A stretch of DNA of 64,000 bases from Vandiemenella viatica (taxonomy: Eukaryota; Arthropoda; Insecta; Orthoptera; Morabidae), in assembly GCA_031002005.1 (NCBI GenBank), contig CM061918.1:47032047-47096046 (forward strand), in the 5' to 3' direction. The position numbers were made by a program, and so were the translations under genes. This document shows positions 42,455 through 53,035 of this stretch, in pieces. A model generated the notes under the pieces. It did no database searches. It saw nothing but the letters and a program-made list of their open reading frames with translations, and was not told the origin of the DNA. How positions within the stretch are numbered: the stretch's first letter is position 1; each line of letters opens with the position of its first letter.

Positions 42455-42500
42455 CACCACTGACGATGCCCCAATCCAAAAGTGCGAAACGTGTCTGGTG
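42455..42500 (+). ncRNA. Hammerhead-like motif, right arm
   Basis: CACCA-CUGACGA-U-GCCCC-(AAUCCAAAA)-GUGC-GAAAC-GU-GUC-UGGUG. Stem I is a perfect 5 bp (42455-42459/42496-42500). CUGACGA (42460-42466), GAAAC (42486-42490) and GUC (42493-42495) are intact. Stem II is weakened by one change (GUGC for GGGC). Cleavage is predicted after 42495. Confidence 0.6.
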
Positions 42501-42550
42501 AAAGAAATATTAATAAAAAACAGTTGTTAATAGACGGAGTTTAATTCATA

Positions 42551-43286
42551 AACATTTATACAACAATTGTGGATCATGGCCAACACCAATGTTATTATTC
42601 AGTAAGTTTTTAGCAAGCAGTGAGCGACTCCTTATAACGGGAATCTTTCATTCCCCTTGAAAGGGAGAGGTTAACATTTGGTTGGAACACTTACACCCCG
42701 AGTCTACGTTGACCTATACATAGGATATTCTTCTTTTTTTTTTTTTTTTGACAGAAATAGTGTGAGAGTGTTCGGAGAAACAGTGAAATTTAGGTTGTAA
42801 TGTTGGTAATGGTACCTGTATTTTAAGCCCAGTAGCGTAGCTAAGGTGTCAGGATCAGTGACAAGCAGGCCAGAAAAAGCCGACCCTGCAACAGTGGAAT
42901 GATTGCAAGGAAGTATAAAGGCTTGTCAAACCTCGACGAACCGTCTCACATTGGAACATATGGACAGGGCGTTTGGCTTGGCTTGTTTATGATTGCTAGC
43001 ACCTGTGGCTGCTCCGATCGAGTGTCGGTTTTTTTTGGCACAAATCAAAGGAAGTTTGCGAAAAGCGCTTGCGAAGCGTCAGTGCATAAACGATACTGAC
43101 ATGCGTTCCTGTTTGTTGTGATAGAAGAGCTGCAGGAAAAATGATTAAATGGCCCAACAGGGAGATTTTAAAATGCTATCAAGTAGAACCCTCCATTTGG
43201 GACCAGAAGAGTAAAGACCATAAAGAAACAAAAGTAGCTAATGCTTGGAGTCGTCTTAGTGAAATTTTAAATAACCCTGTCATGGA

Positions 43287-43319
<33 letters not shown>

Positions 43320-43388
43320 TCGTGTTATCTCATTTTGTTAAAGTTTAATGAAAAAAACAAGATTCTATTCGTTCTGGATCGGATATAA
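42551..43388. other. No recognisable feature, with a poly(A) run
   Basis: T run 42729-42749 and A run 43293-43319. The sequence between the A run and the SINE has no frame. Confidence 0.45.
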
Positions 43389-43636
43389 TTTTTTTTTTTT
43401 CCCTTACGGCTTTAGGCCCCGTCGACGTCGAGGTCATTAGAGGCAGGATGGGAGTGGGGACAAGGAACGGGAAGGAATTCGGCCATGGCCTTTTTGAAGG
43501 AAGCATCACTGCATTGGCCAGTAGTGATTTGAGGAAACCATGGAAAACCCAAATCTGGATGCCCGGACGGGGATTCGAACCCGCGTTCTCCCGAATGCGA
43601 GGCCAGAGCGTTAACCGCTCACCTACCGCGCTCGGT
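43389..43636 (-). mobile_element. tRNA-derived SINE, subfamily B, full length
   Basis: T run, B tail gccccgtcgacgtcgaggtc, body, B box (ggggattcgaacccgcg) and head ending CCGCGCTCGGT. Confidence 0.85.
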
Positions 43637-44024
43637 TTTATTAATTTAGCTGGCATAATGTAGCTTCTCTGAAGTTGTATTTTCTTTAGAATTCGTAGGT
43701 GAAATTTCATTCAGCGAATATTCAGAATCAACATTGCTCATCCTGCAGAAGTTATCAAACTGCCCAGATGGCTCAATAAAAGCAATCATTAAATGTTTCT
43801 TCCATAAATTCTCTGCAATCAAAAAATAATTGATGCGGACATTATAATGTAGTTAAAATAATAATTATTAAACAATCATACTTATAAAACAATATACTTA
43901 TATAAAATGAAATACATACATGAAGCTACATAGAAATCATAGTTACATGAATGGAATTATAATAATTACCTGGTACGGTTTCTATGGACTTTTAACATCC
44001 ACGATCTTCTTTGCATTCATTCTC

Positions 44025-44030
<6 letters not shown>
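43637..44030. other. No recognisable feature
   Basis: AT-rich, leading into the TA microsatellite. Confidence 0.45.

Positions 44031-44105
<75 letters not shown>
44031..44105. repeat. (TA)n microsatellite, about 37 repeats
   Basis: Uninterrupted ta dinucleotides. The 88-codon frame through it (YIYIYI) is not a gene. Confidence 0.95.
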
Positions 44106-44108
<3 letters not shown>

Positions 44109-44471
44109 TGGTTAGGCCAAACGTTATGGCCGACACAACTTAGACGTCCGTCATGCTTGCTTCTCCAAAACATACAAGCGCACTAGCGATCGTGTCGAAG
44201 ACGATGTTTGGCTCCCCAAAATTAACCAAGCGTTTGTAGAGGCTTGGAGTTTCTGGCAAGTGCCAAGCGTGTGACCCGGGGTAAGAATAAAATTTATACA
44301 TTTTAAAGAAATTTGAATGAAACAATTTTTCGCTGCGTTTCGTGAAAGGCTGAGGACGTATTCCCTTCCGCTTTAGCAACATTTGATGCTATTCTAATAT
44401 TATCTGCTGGTTCACAGAAATAATTATCTGGTGGTTTGAGTTAAAAACCAAAAAGTATTCTAAGAAAATCA
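44106..44471. other. No recognisable feature
   Basis: The 80-codon minus frame matches nothing known. Confidence 0.45.
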
Positions 44472-44482
44472 ACATGATGCAT

Positions 44483-44777
44483 ACCGATCGTGGTGGGTAA
44501 ACGGTTAACGATTGGCCTCGCATTCGGGATGACGCGGGTTCGAATCGCCGTCCGGACATCCAGATTTGGGTTTTCCATGGGTTCCCCAAATCAATCCAGG
44601 TATATGCCGGGATGCTTCCATAAAAAGGCCATGGCCGAATTCCTTCCCATTCCTTGCCCCCATCCTTTCCCGTCTCTAAAGACCTCGCTGCCTCGCTGTT
44701 GAGAGACGTAAAGCAGTAAAAAAAAAAAAAATAGTCGTTGACGAGGCGTAAAAGCATAAGAAAAAAGAAAAAAACAC
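44483..44777 (+). mobile_element. Chimeric SINE with A-type and B-type tails in series
   Basis: Head ACCGATCGTGGTGGGTAAAC, B box and body are standard. The 3' part runs through the A tail (tctctaaagacctcgctgcc...gagacgtaaagcag), a run of 14 A, and then the B tail (gtcgttgacgaggcgtaaaa gcataag) with a second A-rich end. The whole is bounded by ACATGATGCAT at 44472-44482 and 44778-44788, a perfect 11-bp target duplication, so the double-tailed form inserted as one unit. Confidence 0.85.
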
Positions 44778-44926
44778 ACATGATGCATGCGACATTGCGT
44801 TTCTACAGCCGGCTTACAAATGGTACATGCGCAATTGCGTGTCGTTCCTCCGCCTCTTGTCACACTGCAGCGAGTTCAGTCCTCAATCAGGCGCCACTGT
44901 TTCCAAAATTTAAGGTTTGAAGTATA

Positions 44927-45170
44927 TTTTTTCATTTTTTTTAACTTATGGCTTTACGCTTCGTAGACGTCGAGGTTATTAGAGGCGGGATGGGACTGGG
45001 GACAAGGAACGAGAACAAATTCGGCCATGGCCTTTTGAAGGAAGCATCCTGGAGTGATTTGTGGAAACCAGGGAAAACCCAAATCTGGACTCCCGGACGG
45101 GGATTCGAACCGGCGGCAACCGAATGCGAGGCCAGAACGTTAACCGCTCACACACCACGCTCCATATGTG
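44927..45170 (-). mobile_element. tRNA-derived SINE, subfamily B, 9-bp target duplication
   Basis: TGAAGTATA at 44918-44926 and at 45171-45179 flank a minus-strand copy with T run, B tail, body (lacking cggcatttgc) and a head ending cacaccacgctcc. Confidence 0.85.
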
Positions 45171-45179
45171 TGAAGTATA

Positions 45180-45514
45180 GTTATGATACGCATCATAAGT
45201 ATTAAACCATAAGTTCAGCTGTTGTTATGTGTAGTTTGATTCTCTCGCAGGTTGTTCTTAAAAGTGATTATTTTTTTATAAATTAAACTTGTAATACTGT
45301 CTGTTGTAATTGCTACCATTTTAATTATTAAAAACTCTTGGGAGCATAAGGTATCAAAAGCCGAAAAGGGCAATTGTTATGCCCTCCAACATTTCACACT
45401 TTCTCGTAGGTTTTGTTCTTTATGATGTGGTTAAGGTACTACAGCTGTCGTGTTTTGATGGTGCTAAATATTTCCATATTCTTTAACATTTTGTGGAGGA
45501 CTTAAACATTAGTG
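45180..45514. other. No recognisable feature
   Basis: AT-rich sequence leading to the hAT target duplication. Confidence 0.45.
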
Positions 45515-47436
45515 GTGTGGTCTAGGGCTGTTGATATTTTAAAAAATATCGGATTTTCGATATATCGATATTTTAAAAAATATTTATATCGGGTTCGATA
45601 TATCGAAGAAAAAGTATCGATATATCGATATATCGACCCCATTATATAAAAACAATGTTGCAAAAACAAATCATTTTAAAAAAGGGCGAAGTCTTGTGGC
45701 TATTTAAAGATGAAGAGTTGTGAGATATTTTTCTGTATCAAGTTTTGATTTTCTCAAAAAAAAATAGTTTTTCATGACGTCACGGATAAATATTTTTTTA
45801 AAAATTGTGATTTAGCCATTATACTACTACTTTACTAAAAGGAAAGGCTGAATGTTTATGATTTACTCGAAGACTTGTGAATCCAGAAAGAGCATCGAGG
45901 GAAATCTTGGCTTTTGTGAGTTTAAAAGCTCAATAATACAACATTGTAGAGGCATTTATTTATGTTGATGTTCTATTATCAGAGTTTGCATAATGACCAA
46001 GTCACTTTTTTTACAAGTATTGTTTTATGTGGAATTTAATTTCTTTTTGTAGGTTGATAGCTTATTCTGAGTCTTCTTACTTTTTTGGACCAAATGTTTG
46101 CACCTTAGCATAGATTGTGTATCCGAATTTATCAATATTCCTGCTTGCATCCAATTTCCATATCAAAATACTTTCCTCGACAACGCACGCTCATGTAAAA
46201 CAATGGGCTGGAGTCCGATTCGTTCTGTGCGAGCTTCGCCGTGTCTGCATTGTTACCATCGGTGTAGGACTACCAATAACTTCCAAATTAAATGTAGTAA
46301 CAAAGTAAAATTAATTGTGTTTTTTATGCTCCTGATCTTTGTGCAAAACTGAAATTCAAGGCATATAGCCTCATCAAGAAGAAAGCAATTAACCTACAAA
46401 TTTTCTCTAAGACGTTTCAGCTTTTAGATTGGCATTGAAAAAACACAGGAACTTTTCTTATACTATGGGGATGAAACCAAGTATGTGTAATTGTGTACCA
46501 AATTACCATTTTCTAGGACAACTGGATGTTGCATAGAATTATGATGAGAGAACGTCATAGTTATTTAAAAGAGTTTCAGATCCAAAAAAATCCAAACTAA
46601 GGTGGTGAATGAAGTAAAATTTTGCACCAAAACTCATGTCAGAAACTTCATTGGACATACTTTTCAAGAGCATGAACTCATGTTTTTCCCGTTGATTCTT
46701 CTACTATGAATGGAGAACTCGCTACATTAATTGAAAATTTCCCATTCTTTGATATTGCTTCGGAAATGGGTAACGCTTTACCATAATACAATTTTTTTAA
46801 AGCTGAGATTCTAGGTGGAATGCAGGATTTAGGGCGAGGGGTGGGGGCAAACCGGGGTACTTGCTCTGGGCGATAATATCGTGTCCAACAATGCGGTTGG
46901 CAAACAGTTAAAGTGGCGACATCAATGCGTTTGGCCAACAATCAAGGAGGCGATTCTCGGGGTCAGGCTTGCAACAATGTTTGAAGAGGCGGCAATCTCA
47001 GTTTTTCCCCGGCTTGGAAAAATCCTCGAGCCGCTACTGTCAAGGCAGTTCCTTTGGCGTTAATGCTTTTTAAATGCACCAATCTATGATGATAAGTTTT
47101 TAGCATAGCGCTTTGTAAAGGCAATCCAAAAGTGGTAGATTCTTTTTTCAATTTCTTATCTTAGTAAATTCGTAAGTGATATAACAAAACTGGCTGTAAC
47201 ATAATTTTGGAGCTCAATTCTTCTGTTGATATGGAACAAGAACCGTATCCAATTCGCTCGAAATATTTAACTGTGGAGTGTCAGATACAGGCTTATAATT
47301 TCCAGGACATTTCTGGGTCTAAAAAGTATTTTAGCGGTATGTTTAAAGAGTGAACAAAAATGCAAATTAATAAAAAAAATTCTATTTTAGGTAAATATGT
47401 TATCTAACGTATATATAGTACCTCTTTTAACTTTAT

Positions 47437-47720
47437 TAATTAAACTATGGTAGAAAGTCAACATCAGGTATTATGAATCAAAAGGAAAAATACTAAACTT
47501 AAAACAAAAATTGACCACCTCGTTAGGAATTTTTTACTTTGGTACAAAATCAACATCGGGTATTATTAATCAAAATCTCAAAAATATTAAACCAAAACTG
47601 AACACTTCTGTTAGGCTCATTAATTAAAATTAGGCAGAAAATCAACATCAGGTTTTATCAACAAATAAAAAATTAGCATCTATCTTTCGCTAAATCAAAA
47701 TCAACATCAATCCAAATAGA
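47437..47720 (+). repeat. Imperfect tandem repeat inside the hAT element
   Basis: The block aaaatcaacatcaggtatta, then aatcaaa-aaatattaaac-aaaac-tga, recurs four times (near 47457, 47547, 47640, 47697) with a period of roughly 50-95 bases. Confidence 0.6.
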
Positions 47721-47789
47721 TCTTAATCATCTACTTTTAAAACATTTAATACTAGATTTTGCCATTTTCATAAATATTTCTCCGTCACT

Positions 47790-48060
47790 GCTTTGCAAAA
47801 CTGATAAAATTTCTCAGCAAGAGTCTTCAAAATTGATTGAGTTTGCAGTTCAGCTTTGATCGAATCCATGAACGTTCTGTTTCACTCTTATTTCATAAAT
47901 TATTCAACGGACTAAAACTTGTCTCGTAAAAGTCATTGCTTGTTGGAATTGACAAAACAAAACCAACTATTTTTTTAAAATATATCAAAATCATTAAAAA
48001 CGCTTGTTCTAAAGAAATTGGCCCAGATTTTATCGTTTGGAAAGTCTTTTGGAAGGACCT
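47790..48060 (-). pseudogene. hAT transposase C-terminal (dimerisation) remnant
   Basis: Shifting between frames on the minus strand gives VGFVLSIPTSNDFYETSFSP, LNNLW and DSIKAELQTQS. This fits the hAT C-terminal block (pattern I-P-x-S-N-x-x-x-E-R-x-F-S...N-x-L...R...E...K...L). Several frameshifts are needed. The orientation agrees with a transposase reading from the right end of the element. Confidence 0.5.
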
Positions 48061-48520
48061 GAAAAACACGTTTCAGACATGTGAACTCTGTATAAAGGAA
48101 GTTAATGTTAACTGCATCTAGAATTTTCAAATTCCCAGAAAATTCAAAGAGTATTTTCCTGTCAGTTTCAATTCCTCTGATTTAAGGGACATTCCATCCT
48201 CCCGCTGCAAGCATGGGATACTTGGCTTAGCCTCATGACCACCGTGGTGAACTGAGTTTGAGAAAAAAACTAGTATACGGAAATTCCGGGACAGTAACGC
48301 ATAATTCCTGAACACGAGATCAGACACAAAATTCCGGGACATTCCCGGATTTTCCGGCTATCTGGCAACCCTACCCATACCTGGTACATTACGATTAGTT
48401 TCTTAATGCTAATACTTTTGCATTGATTGAAGACAAATTTTAAAAACTTTTCAAAATGTCCAGACAAGAATTCTAATGAATATTGAATGAGTTATTTTAC
48501 CTTTGTTTTTTACTTCTCCA

Positions 48521-48763
48521 CAGGCCCGCCGCTAGCTGTTTGAGCGCCCGCGTGCAATAGCGATTATGCCGCCCCCTGTCCAACTACAGCCAGTGGTGGA
48601 TCTAGGAAATTTCCGAAACGGGTCAAAAAACTTTGAGATTGCCGCCCCCATTGTTGCCATCCCCAGTGTCGCCGCCGACCGCCCATAGCAGCTATTGAGC
48701 TAAAAAAAAAAGGTCGCCCGCTAAATAATATGCTGCCTGGCACGCCCCCTTACGGCGGCCCTG
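48521..48763. mobile_element. Nested small hAT element, 8-bp target duplication
   Basis: Ends CAGGCCCGCCGC (left) and GGCGGCCCTG (right) form a terminal inverted repeat. CTTCTCCA flanks it at 48513-48520 and 48764-48771. It is 243 bp, GC-rich against an AT-rich host, and non-coding. An internal cagtggtggatctaggaaat block resembles yet another hAT-type terminus. Confidence 0.8.
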
Positions 48764-49038
48764 CTTCTCCATGTGCTCGTATCGTTCATTGTTTCTTAAA
48801 ATTCTATCTATGAAAATGTATTGCATGTGCAACACAGGTAATCGTTTTCCGTCCAATAATAACTTGGAATATTCTACCAGGAAAACGGAAAATAACCACT
48901 TATTTTTAAAAAATATCGGACTCCGATATCCAGATTTCTATATCGATATATCGTCCTAAAAAATATCACTCATAAATATCGATATTTTTTTAAAAAATAT
49001 CGATATATCGATATTTTATCAACAGCCCTAGTGTGGTC

Positions 49039-49364
49039 TGTCCATGGTATCCTCAATATCTCTTCAGGCACAAATAGTAGTATGTAGCTTTGATAGTTCG
49101 CTGTTCAAGACAACACATACAGCATCCCATATAAAGCTTTTAAGAAACGTGCCAAAAGGCAAAGCGGTTTGTGCCTTCACTGTAACTGATTTCCCTTTGG
49201 TAAATGATTCCCCACACATCATCCTCATATCTTGACAATATTGGTACACCCATGTTTCATCACGTAAAAATTCGTTCTTTTTGATGCAAAACGAAAGTGA
49301 AACTTGTAACAGATTTCAGCTCTGACACATCTTTTGATTTGCATTTTGAACTCTTGCCTCATTT
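49039..49364. other. Flank of the hAT element, no feature
   Basis: A short minus frame (49064-49249) and its plus shadow have no recognisable content. Confidence 0.45.
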
Positions 49365-50733
49365 CGTAAATCCTTAGAAGAAAGAAAAGTACCTTATGAC
49401 TGGAAAATTGCGCAGGTGGTTCCCGTTTTCAAAAAAGGAGATCGGAGAGATGCTAGGAATTATCGACCGATATCGCTAACATCTGTTTGCAGTAGAATTC
49501 TGGAGCATGTCATATGCTCTAACGTTATGAAGTTTCTAGATGAAAACGAGTTACTTACAGCATACCAACACGGATTTCGGAAGAACGGATCATGTGAAAC
49601 GCAACTGGCTCTATTTTCACATGATTTAATGAAAGTTATTTATGCAGGATCACAAGTTGATACTATTTTCTTGGATTTTCAGAAAGCTTTTGACTCTGTA
49701 CCACACAACCAACTCTTAGCGAAGATCCGAGCGTACGGTATATCTGATCAGATTTGCGAATGGATACGCGATTTTCTGACTGGTCGATCACAGTATGTTG
49801 TTGTAGACGGGGAAGCCTCTTCTAAACTAGATGTTACTTCGGGCGTTCCTCAAGGAAGTGTAATAGGACCACTTCTTTTCTTAATTTTTATAAACGATCT
49901 CGTTGACAACGTTAATTGCAGGATGTGATTTTTTGCTGATGATGCGCTTATTTATAGGGAAGTGAGGTGCTCCGACGATTGCTTAGAAATTCAGCGCGAT
50001 CTGGATGTTATTTCGGAATGGTGCCGTGAATGGCAGCTTACACTTAACTGTAAAAAGTGCAAGGCAATTCACATATGTAATAAAAAGACCCCGCTTGCTC
50101 AGGAGTACAAAGTTAACAATTCAGTTGTTGACACTGTGGATTCCCTGAAGTATCTAGGCGTAACAGTACAAAGCAACATGAAATGGGACTTGCACATAAC
50201 TTCCGTTGTAGGCAAAGCTAATTCTAAACTACGATTCATAGGACGTATTTTGAGAAGTTGTAACGCTCATTCAAAGGAAATAGCGTACAAAAAACTAGTG
50301 CGTCCGCATTTGGAATACTGTTGTGGAATTTGGGATCCGTATCGCAAGGGATTGATTGACACAATAGAGAAAGTACAGAGAAGAGCCGCTCGATTCGTGA
50401 CTGCTAGTTACAGTCCTTACGTAAGTGTCACAGAGCTGATTCGTGGGTTGGGCTGGGATTGTTTGGCGGACAGACGACGTCGTTTTCGTTTGAATTAGCT
50501 GGAGAATATACGAAAATCTTTAAGTTACGAGTGCAACGAAATACTTCTTCCGCCAACCTATTTAGGTCGCAATGACAGGAGGGATAAGATTAGAGAAATA
50601 AGATGCCGTACTGATTCATATATGTATTCCTTCTTTCCTCGATCTGTTCGTGATTGGAATGTACAGAATTAGGATTGGTGCTTAGCACCCTCTGCCACCC
50701 ACAGTATAGATGTAGATGTAGATACCATGAACT
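49365..50733 (+). mobile_element. LINE D copy 2 (CR1/Jockey-like), 5' truncated, well preserved
   Basis: It begins inside the RT fingers and runs to the 3' block ctctgccacccacagtatag followed by a short (tagatg)n tail at 50705-50723. Endonuclease and ORF1 are absent, as expected from 5' truncation. Collinear with copy 1 at 15661-16730. Confidence 0.9.
49371..50678 (+). pseudogene. LINE D reverse transcriptase, two nonsense codons
   Basis: Domains in order: VPYDWKIAQVVPVFKKGDRR, NYRPISLTSVCSRILEHVI, FLDFQKAFDSVPHNQLLAKI (motif A), SGVPQGSVIGPLLFLIFIND (motif B), a TGA stop, FFADDALIYREV (motif C), VDSLKYLGVTVQSNMKWDLH (thumb), AYKKLVRPHLEYCCGIWDPY, RRAARFVTASYSPYVSVTEL, a TAG stop, and REIRCRTDSYMYSFFPRSVR ending DWNVQN. 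Apart from the two stops the frame is continuous for about 435 codons. The first stop lies where an Arg codon is expected (CGA to TGA would be a CpG transition). Frames 49416-49928 and 49962-50498 are its parts. Confidence 0.85.
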
Positions 50734-51002
50734 GATTTTGCTTGAAGGTAATTCCTTTTCGATAATTTAGTCTATTTTCTGGAGTAATTTCTCAGTTATT
50801 CCTGTGTCAACCTGTGTTAAGTTTTCAACTGACAATACTGTATGTGGCTTGTGCTAGCTCTGGAACAATGTTTTAGAAACCACTGTCCTACTCATCACGT
50901 TTTCCTGTTAACTAATAATTAAACGAATTACTGAAGCGTTTAAAGTGACAATGCAATCAAACGAACTACACGCCATTACGACGCGAAGAAGCGTTGCTAT
51001 TT

Positions 51003-51254
51003 ATTTATTATTGTTTTTTTACTTATGGCTTTACGCCTCGTCGACATCGAGGTCATTAGAGGCGGGATGGGACTGGGGACAAGGAACGGGAAGGAATTTG
51101 GCCATGGGCTTTTGAAGGAAGCATCCCGGCATTCGTCTGGAGTGATTTGGGGAAACCATGAAAAACCCAAATCTCGATGCCCGGACGGGGATTCGAACCC
51201 ACGTCCTCCCAAATGCGAAGCCAGAGCGCTAACCGCTCACCCACCACCCTCGGT
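51003..51254 (-). mobile_element. tRNA-derived SINE, subfamily B, 10-bp target duplication
   Basis: GTTGCTATTT at 50993-51002 and 51255-51264 flank a complete minus-strand copy: T-rich end, gcctcgtcgacatcgaggtc, body, B box and head ending caccaccctcggt. Confidence 0.9.
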
Positions 51255-51264
51255 GTTGCTATTT

Positions 51265-51959
51265 CGTTTGCTTTTTATATGCTTCCACTGCACAAAGTAA
51301 TGACTTCTACAACATAGCTTTTTGATTGTTCGACCCACATTGAGGTAAAGAGAAGGTAGGGAAATGGAGAATGAAGCCTCTTGATTTTGGCGTGTGAGCC
51401 TACCTACACCTTATTCACCGCTGAGGTTGGATTATTCCGCGTTTTCCTGAACAGCGTTTCACTACCGCAGCAGAATGCTTTCCATCATCGACGGAGGGTT
51501 GATGGATCGCCTGACATTTGCATATCCCGAAAACAAAAGCTGTCAGAAGCATATGACGGACGCCCCCTCCCACTTTGGCGTCCGGGTGTAGCGTTACATA
51601 TGTGTTACTCCATCATAAAGTTCCACAATTCTGAGAACGGTTATTATACAAAACCAAAAATAAATGTGAAGCTAAACCAATTAGGAGTAAAACATCCATA
51701 AAGAGTGAAAAAATAATGTATGGAGTTGTTTATTCGACCATGTAATCACTCCCAGTACTTAATTTTCAGTTATGTATGCAGTAATTTGATGATAAATTAA
51801 CTGTTATAATTCTAATATTAATAACTGTTAATCAGTGGATATATGCGCCAGTAATATTTTAATTTTAGATATTACTAGCAGAGTTCCTGTCGTTGCCCGG
51901 TATAACTGAGGTTGATTTGTTCATACAGTACAAATTGAAATATGTGTATCAAATTCACC
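51265..51959. other. Unassigned, with an ACTAGC...GCCCGG head
   Basis: The 106-codon frame at 51381-51701 is unrecognised. At about 51885, actagcagagttcctgtcgt then tgcccggtat recalls heads of other insect dispersed repeats. Confidence 0.35.
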
Positions 51960-52190
51960 GTAGCCTTTAGTGGTATGTTGGCTACGTTGTTAAGGTTTCC
52001 GACTGGGCATCCAAAGGTCCCGGTTCGAATCCCTGTCCCGGCATGAATTTTAATAGGTCCTTGACCCTTCCGTCACTACCGGCACAGCTTGAAGTGCGCC
52101 AGAACGCTTTCATGGTTCGGATTCCACGTTAAGCTGTAGGTCCTCTGAAACCGGCAGGACTATAGGGTTAGGTTACGTCGGCGACAACGG
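51960..52190 (+). mobile_element. tRNA-derived SINE-like repeat, fourth type
   Basis: TGGTATGTTGGCTACGTTG as an A-box region and CCGGTTCGAATCCCTGTCCC as a B box about 45 bases later. The body includes tccttgacccttccgtcact and gaaaccggcaggactatagg. Single copy in the window. Confidence 0.5.
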
Positions 52191-52481
52191 GGGCGGAATG
52201 CGCTGCCAACAGAAACCAGGTCATATCGACCACATGGAGTTATTACTATTACCCCAATCTTTCAGAGAAACAGCAAAACATTATAGTAAGCTTAGAAGGG
52301 GTGAGAGGGTTGTTGTCATTCTGAGGGTTAGTTTAGAGAAGATTTTTACAGTTGTTAATTCTCATTTTTTGATAAACAATATTCTACAGTGATGGAGACC
52401 ATTAGGCCGAGAAACGTGAGGTAGTATTCTATATCCAATGACCGCATTGAAGAATTTGCTTAGTGATCTTATTAAAATGAG
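52191..52481. other. No confident feature
   Basis: A gtgatggagaccattaggcc-gagaaacgtgag string at 52391-52421 recalls a hammerhead core but has extra bases in both boxes. Confidence 0.35.
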
Positions 52482-52690
52482 TGACTGAGGTGGTAGGTGA
52501 CCGGTAATGCTCTGTGCTCTGACTTCGCATTCCGGTGGACCCTGTTTAGAATCCCCGTCAAACCATCCAGATTTGAGTCATCCATGGTTTCCCCAAATCA
52601 CTCCAGGCAAATGCCGTAATGCTTCCTTGAAAAATGCCATGGCAGAATTCCTTTTCGTTTCTTGCCATCAGAAGCAAAAAAGAAAAGCAT
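52482..52690 (+). mobile_element. Diverged tRNA-derived SINE
   Basis: tgaggtggtaggtgaccggt head, agaatccccgtcaaaccatc, ttccccaaatcactccaggc, aatgccataatg-like and tgccatggcagaattcc blocks in SINE order. The tail is replaced by agcatgacgttaaaaa. Confidence 0.65.
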
Positions 52691-52857
52691 GACGTTAAAA
52701 AACGTTGAGATTACGTATACATTTTCATTTCCTGCTCCGGCTGCAGTCCAATTGACGTTATAAAACATATTGTAGATTCCAGTTCAGAATATAAAGTTCA
52801 TACAGTTTTCGAGTTATGTCGGAATATTAGTTGAAAAAATGTTGATATTTATAACAG

Positions 52858-53035
52858 ACTAGCTGATACCCGCGACTTCGTACGCGTGGTTTAAGAATTT
52901 CTTTGCCAGAATTTAATATAGAAAGTTGTTGGTAACCAAAGATTGGTCCCAAGATACACCGATTCGGCATAATATGACAGGAAAGCTATCACTGTATCAT
53001 TCTACCGTCGAACCTGTCTCTTGAAGACAATCAAT
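52858..53035 (+). repeat. ACTAGCTGATACCCGCGA dispersed repeat
   Basis: Begins GACTAGCTGATACCCGCGAC TTCGTACGCGTGG, then ccagaatttaatatagaaag and ggtcccaagatacaccgatt. Matches 2098-2266 and 63900-64000 (both minus). The 3' module is missing. Confidence 0.65.

Larger units (their letters stand above)
39174..42550. mobile_element. Inverted pair of Penelope-like terminal modules, with two nested insertions
   Basis: The two ends match in inverted orientation: attaaattccgtctattaac...at the left and its counterpart ending at 42550. Removing a Helitron (39280-40362) and a Tc1 element (40570-42023) leaves arms of about 400 bases (39174-39279 + 40363-40569 + 42026-42121, against 42149-42550) around a spacer of about 25 bases. 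The arms look roughly 85-90 percent identical. Each carries a hammerhead-like motif near the outer end, which points to Penelope-like retroelement termini; no RT/GIY-YIG coding remains, so the class is inferred. Confidence 0.7.
45523..49030. mobile_element. hAT-superfamily DNA transposon, 8-bp target duplication
   Basis: Ends TAGGGCTGTTGATATTTTAA (left) and its inverted partner TTATCAACAGCCCTA (right), flanked by GTGTGGTC at 45515-45522 and 49031-49038. Both subterminal zones are crowded with ATCGATATATCGA motifs, probably transposase binding sites. A degraded hAT C-terminus lies on the minus strand near 47.8-48.06 kb, and a smaller hAT is nested at 48521-48763. At 3508 bp it has autonomous size, but no long frame survives. 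Confidence 0.8.

Noticed and set aside
43920..44186. 88-codon frame rich in Tyr-Ile
   Set aside because: It is a translated (TA)n microsatellite.
52391..52421. gtgatggagaccattaggcc gagaaacgtgag string, possible hammerhead
   Set aside because: Extra bases in both conserved boxes and no pairing of stem I.
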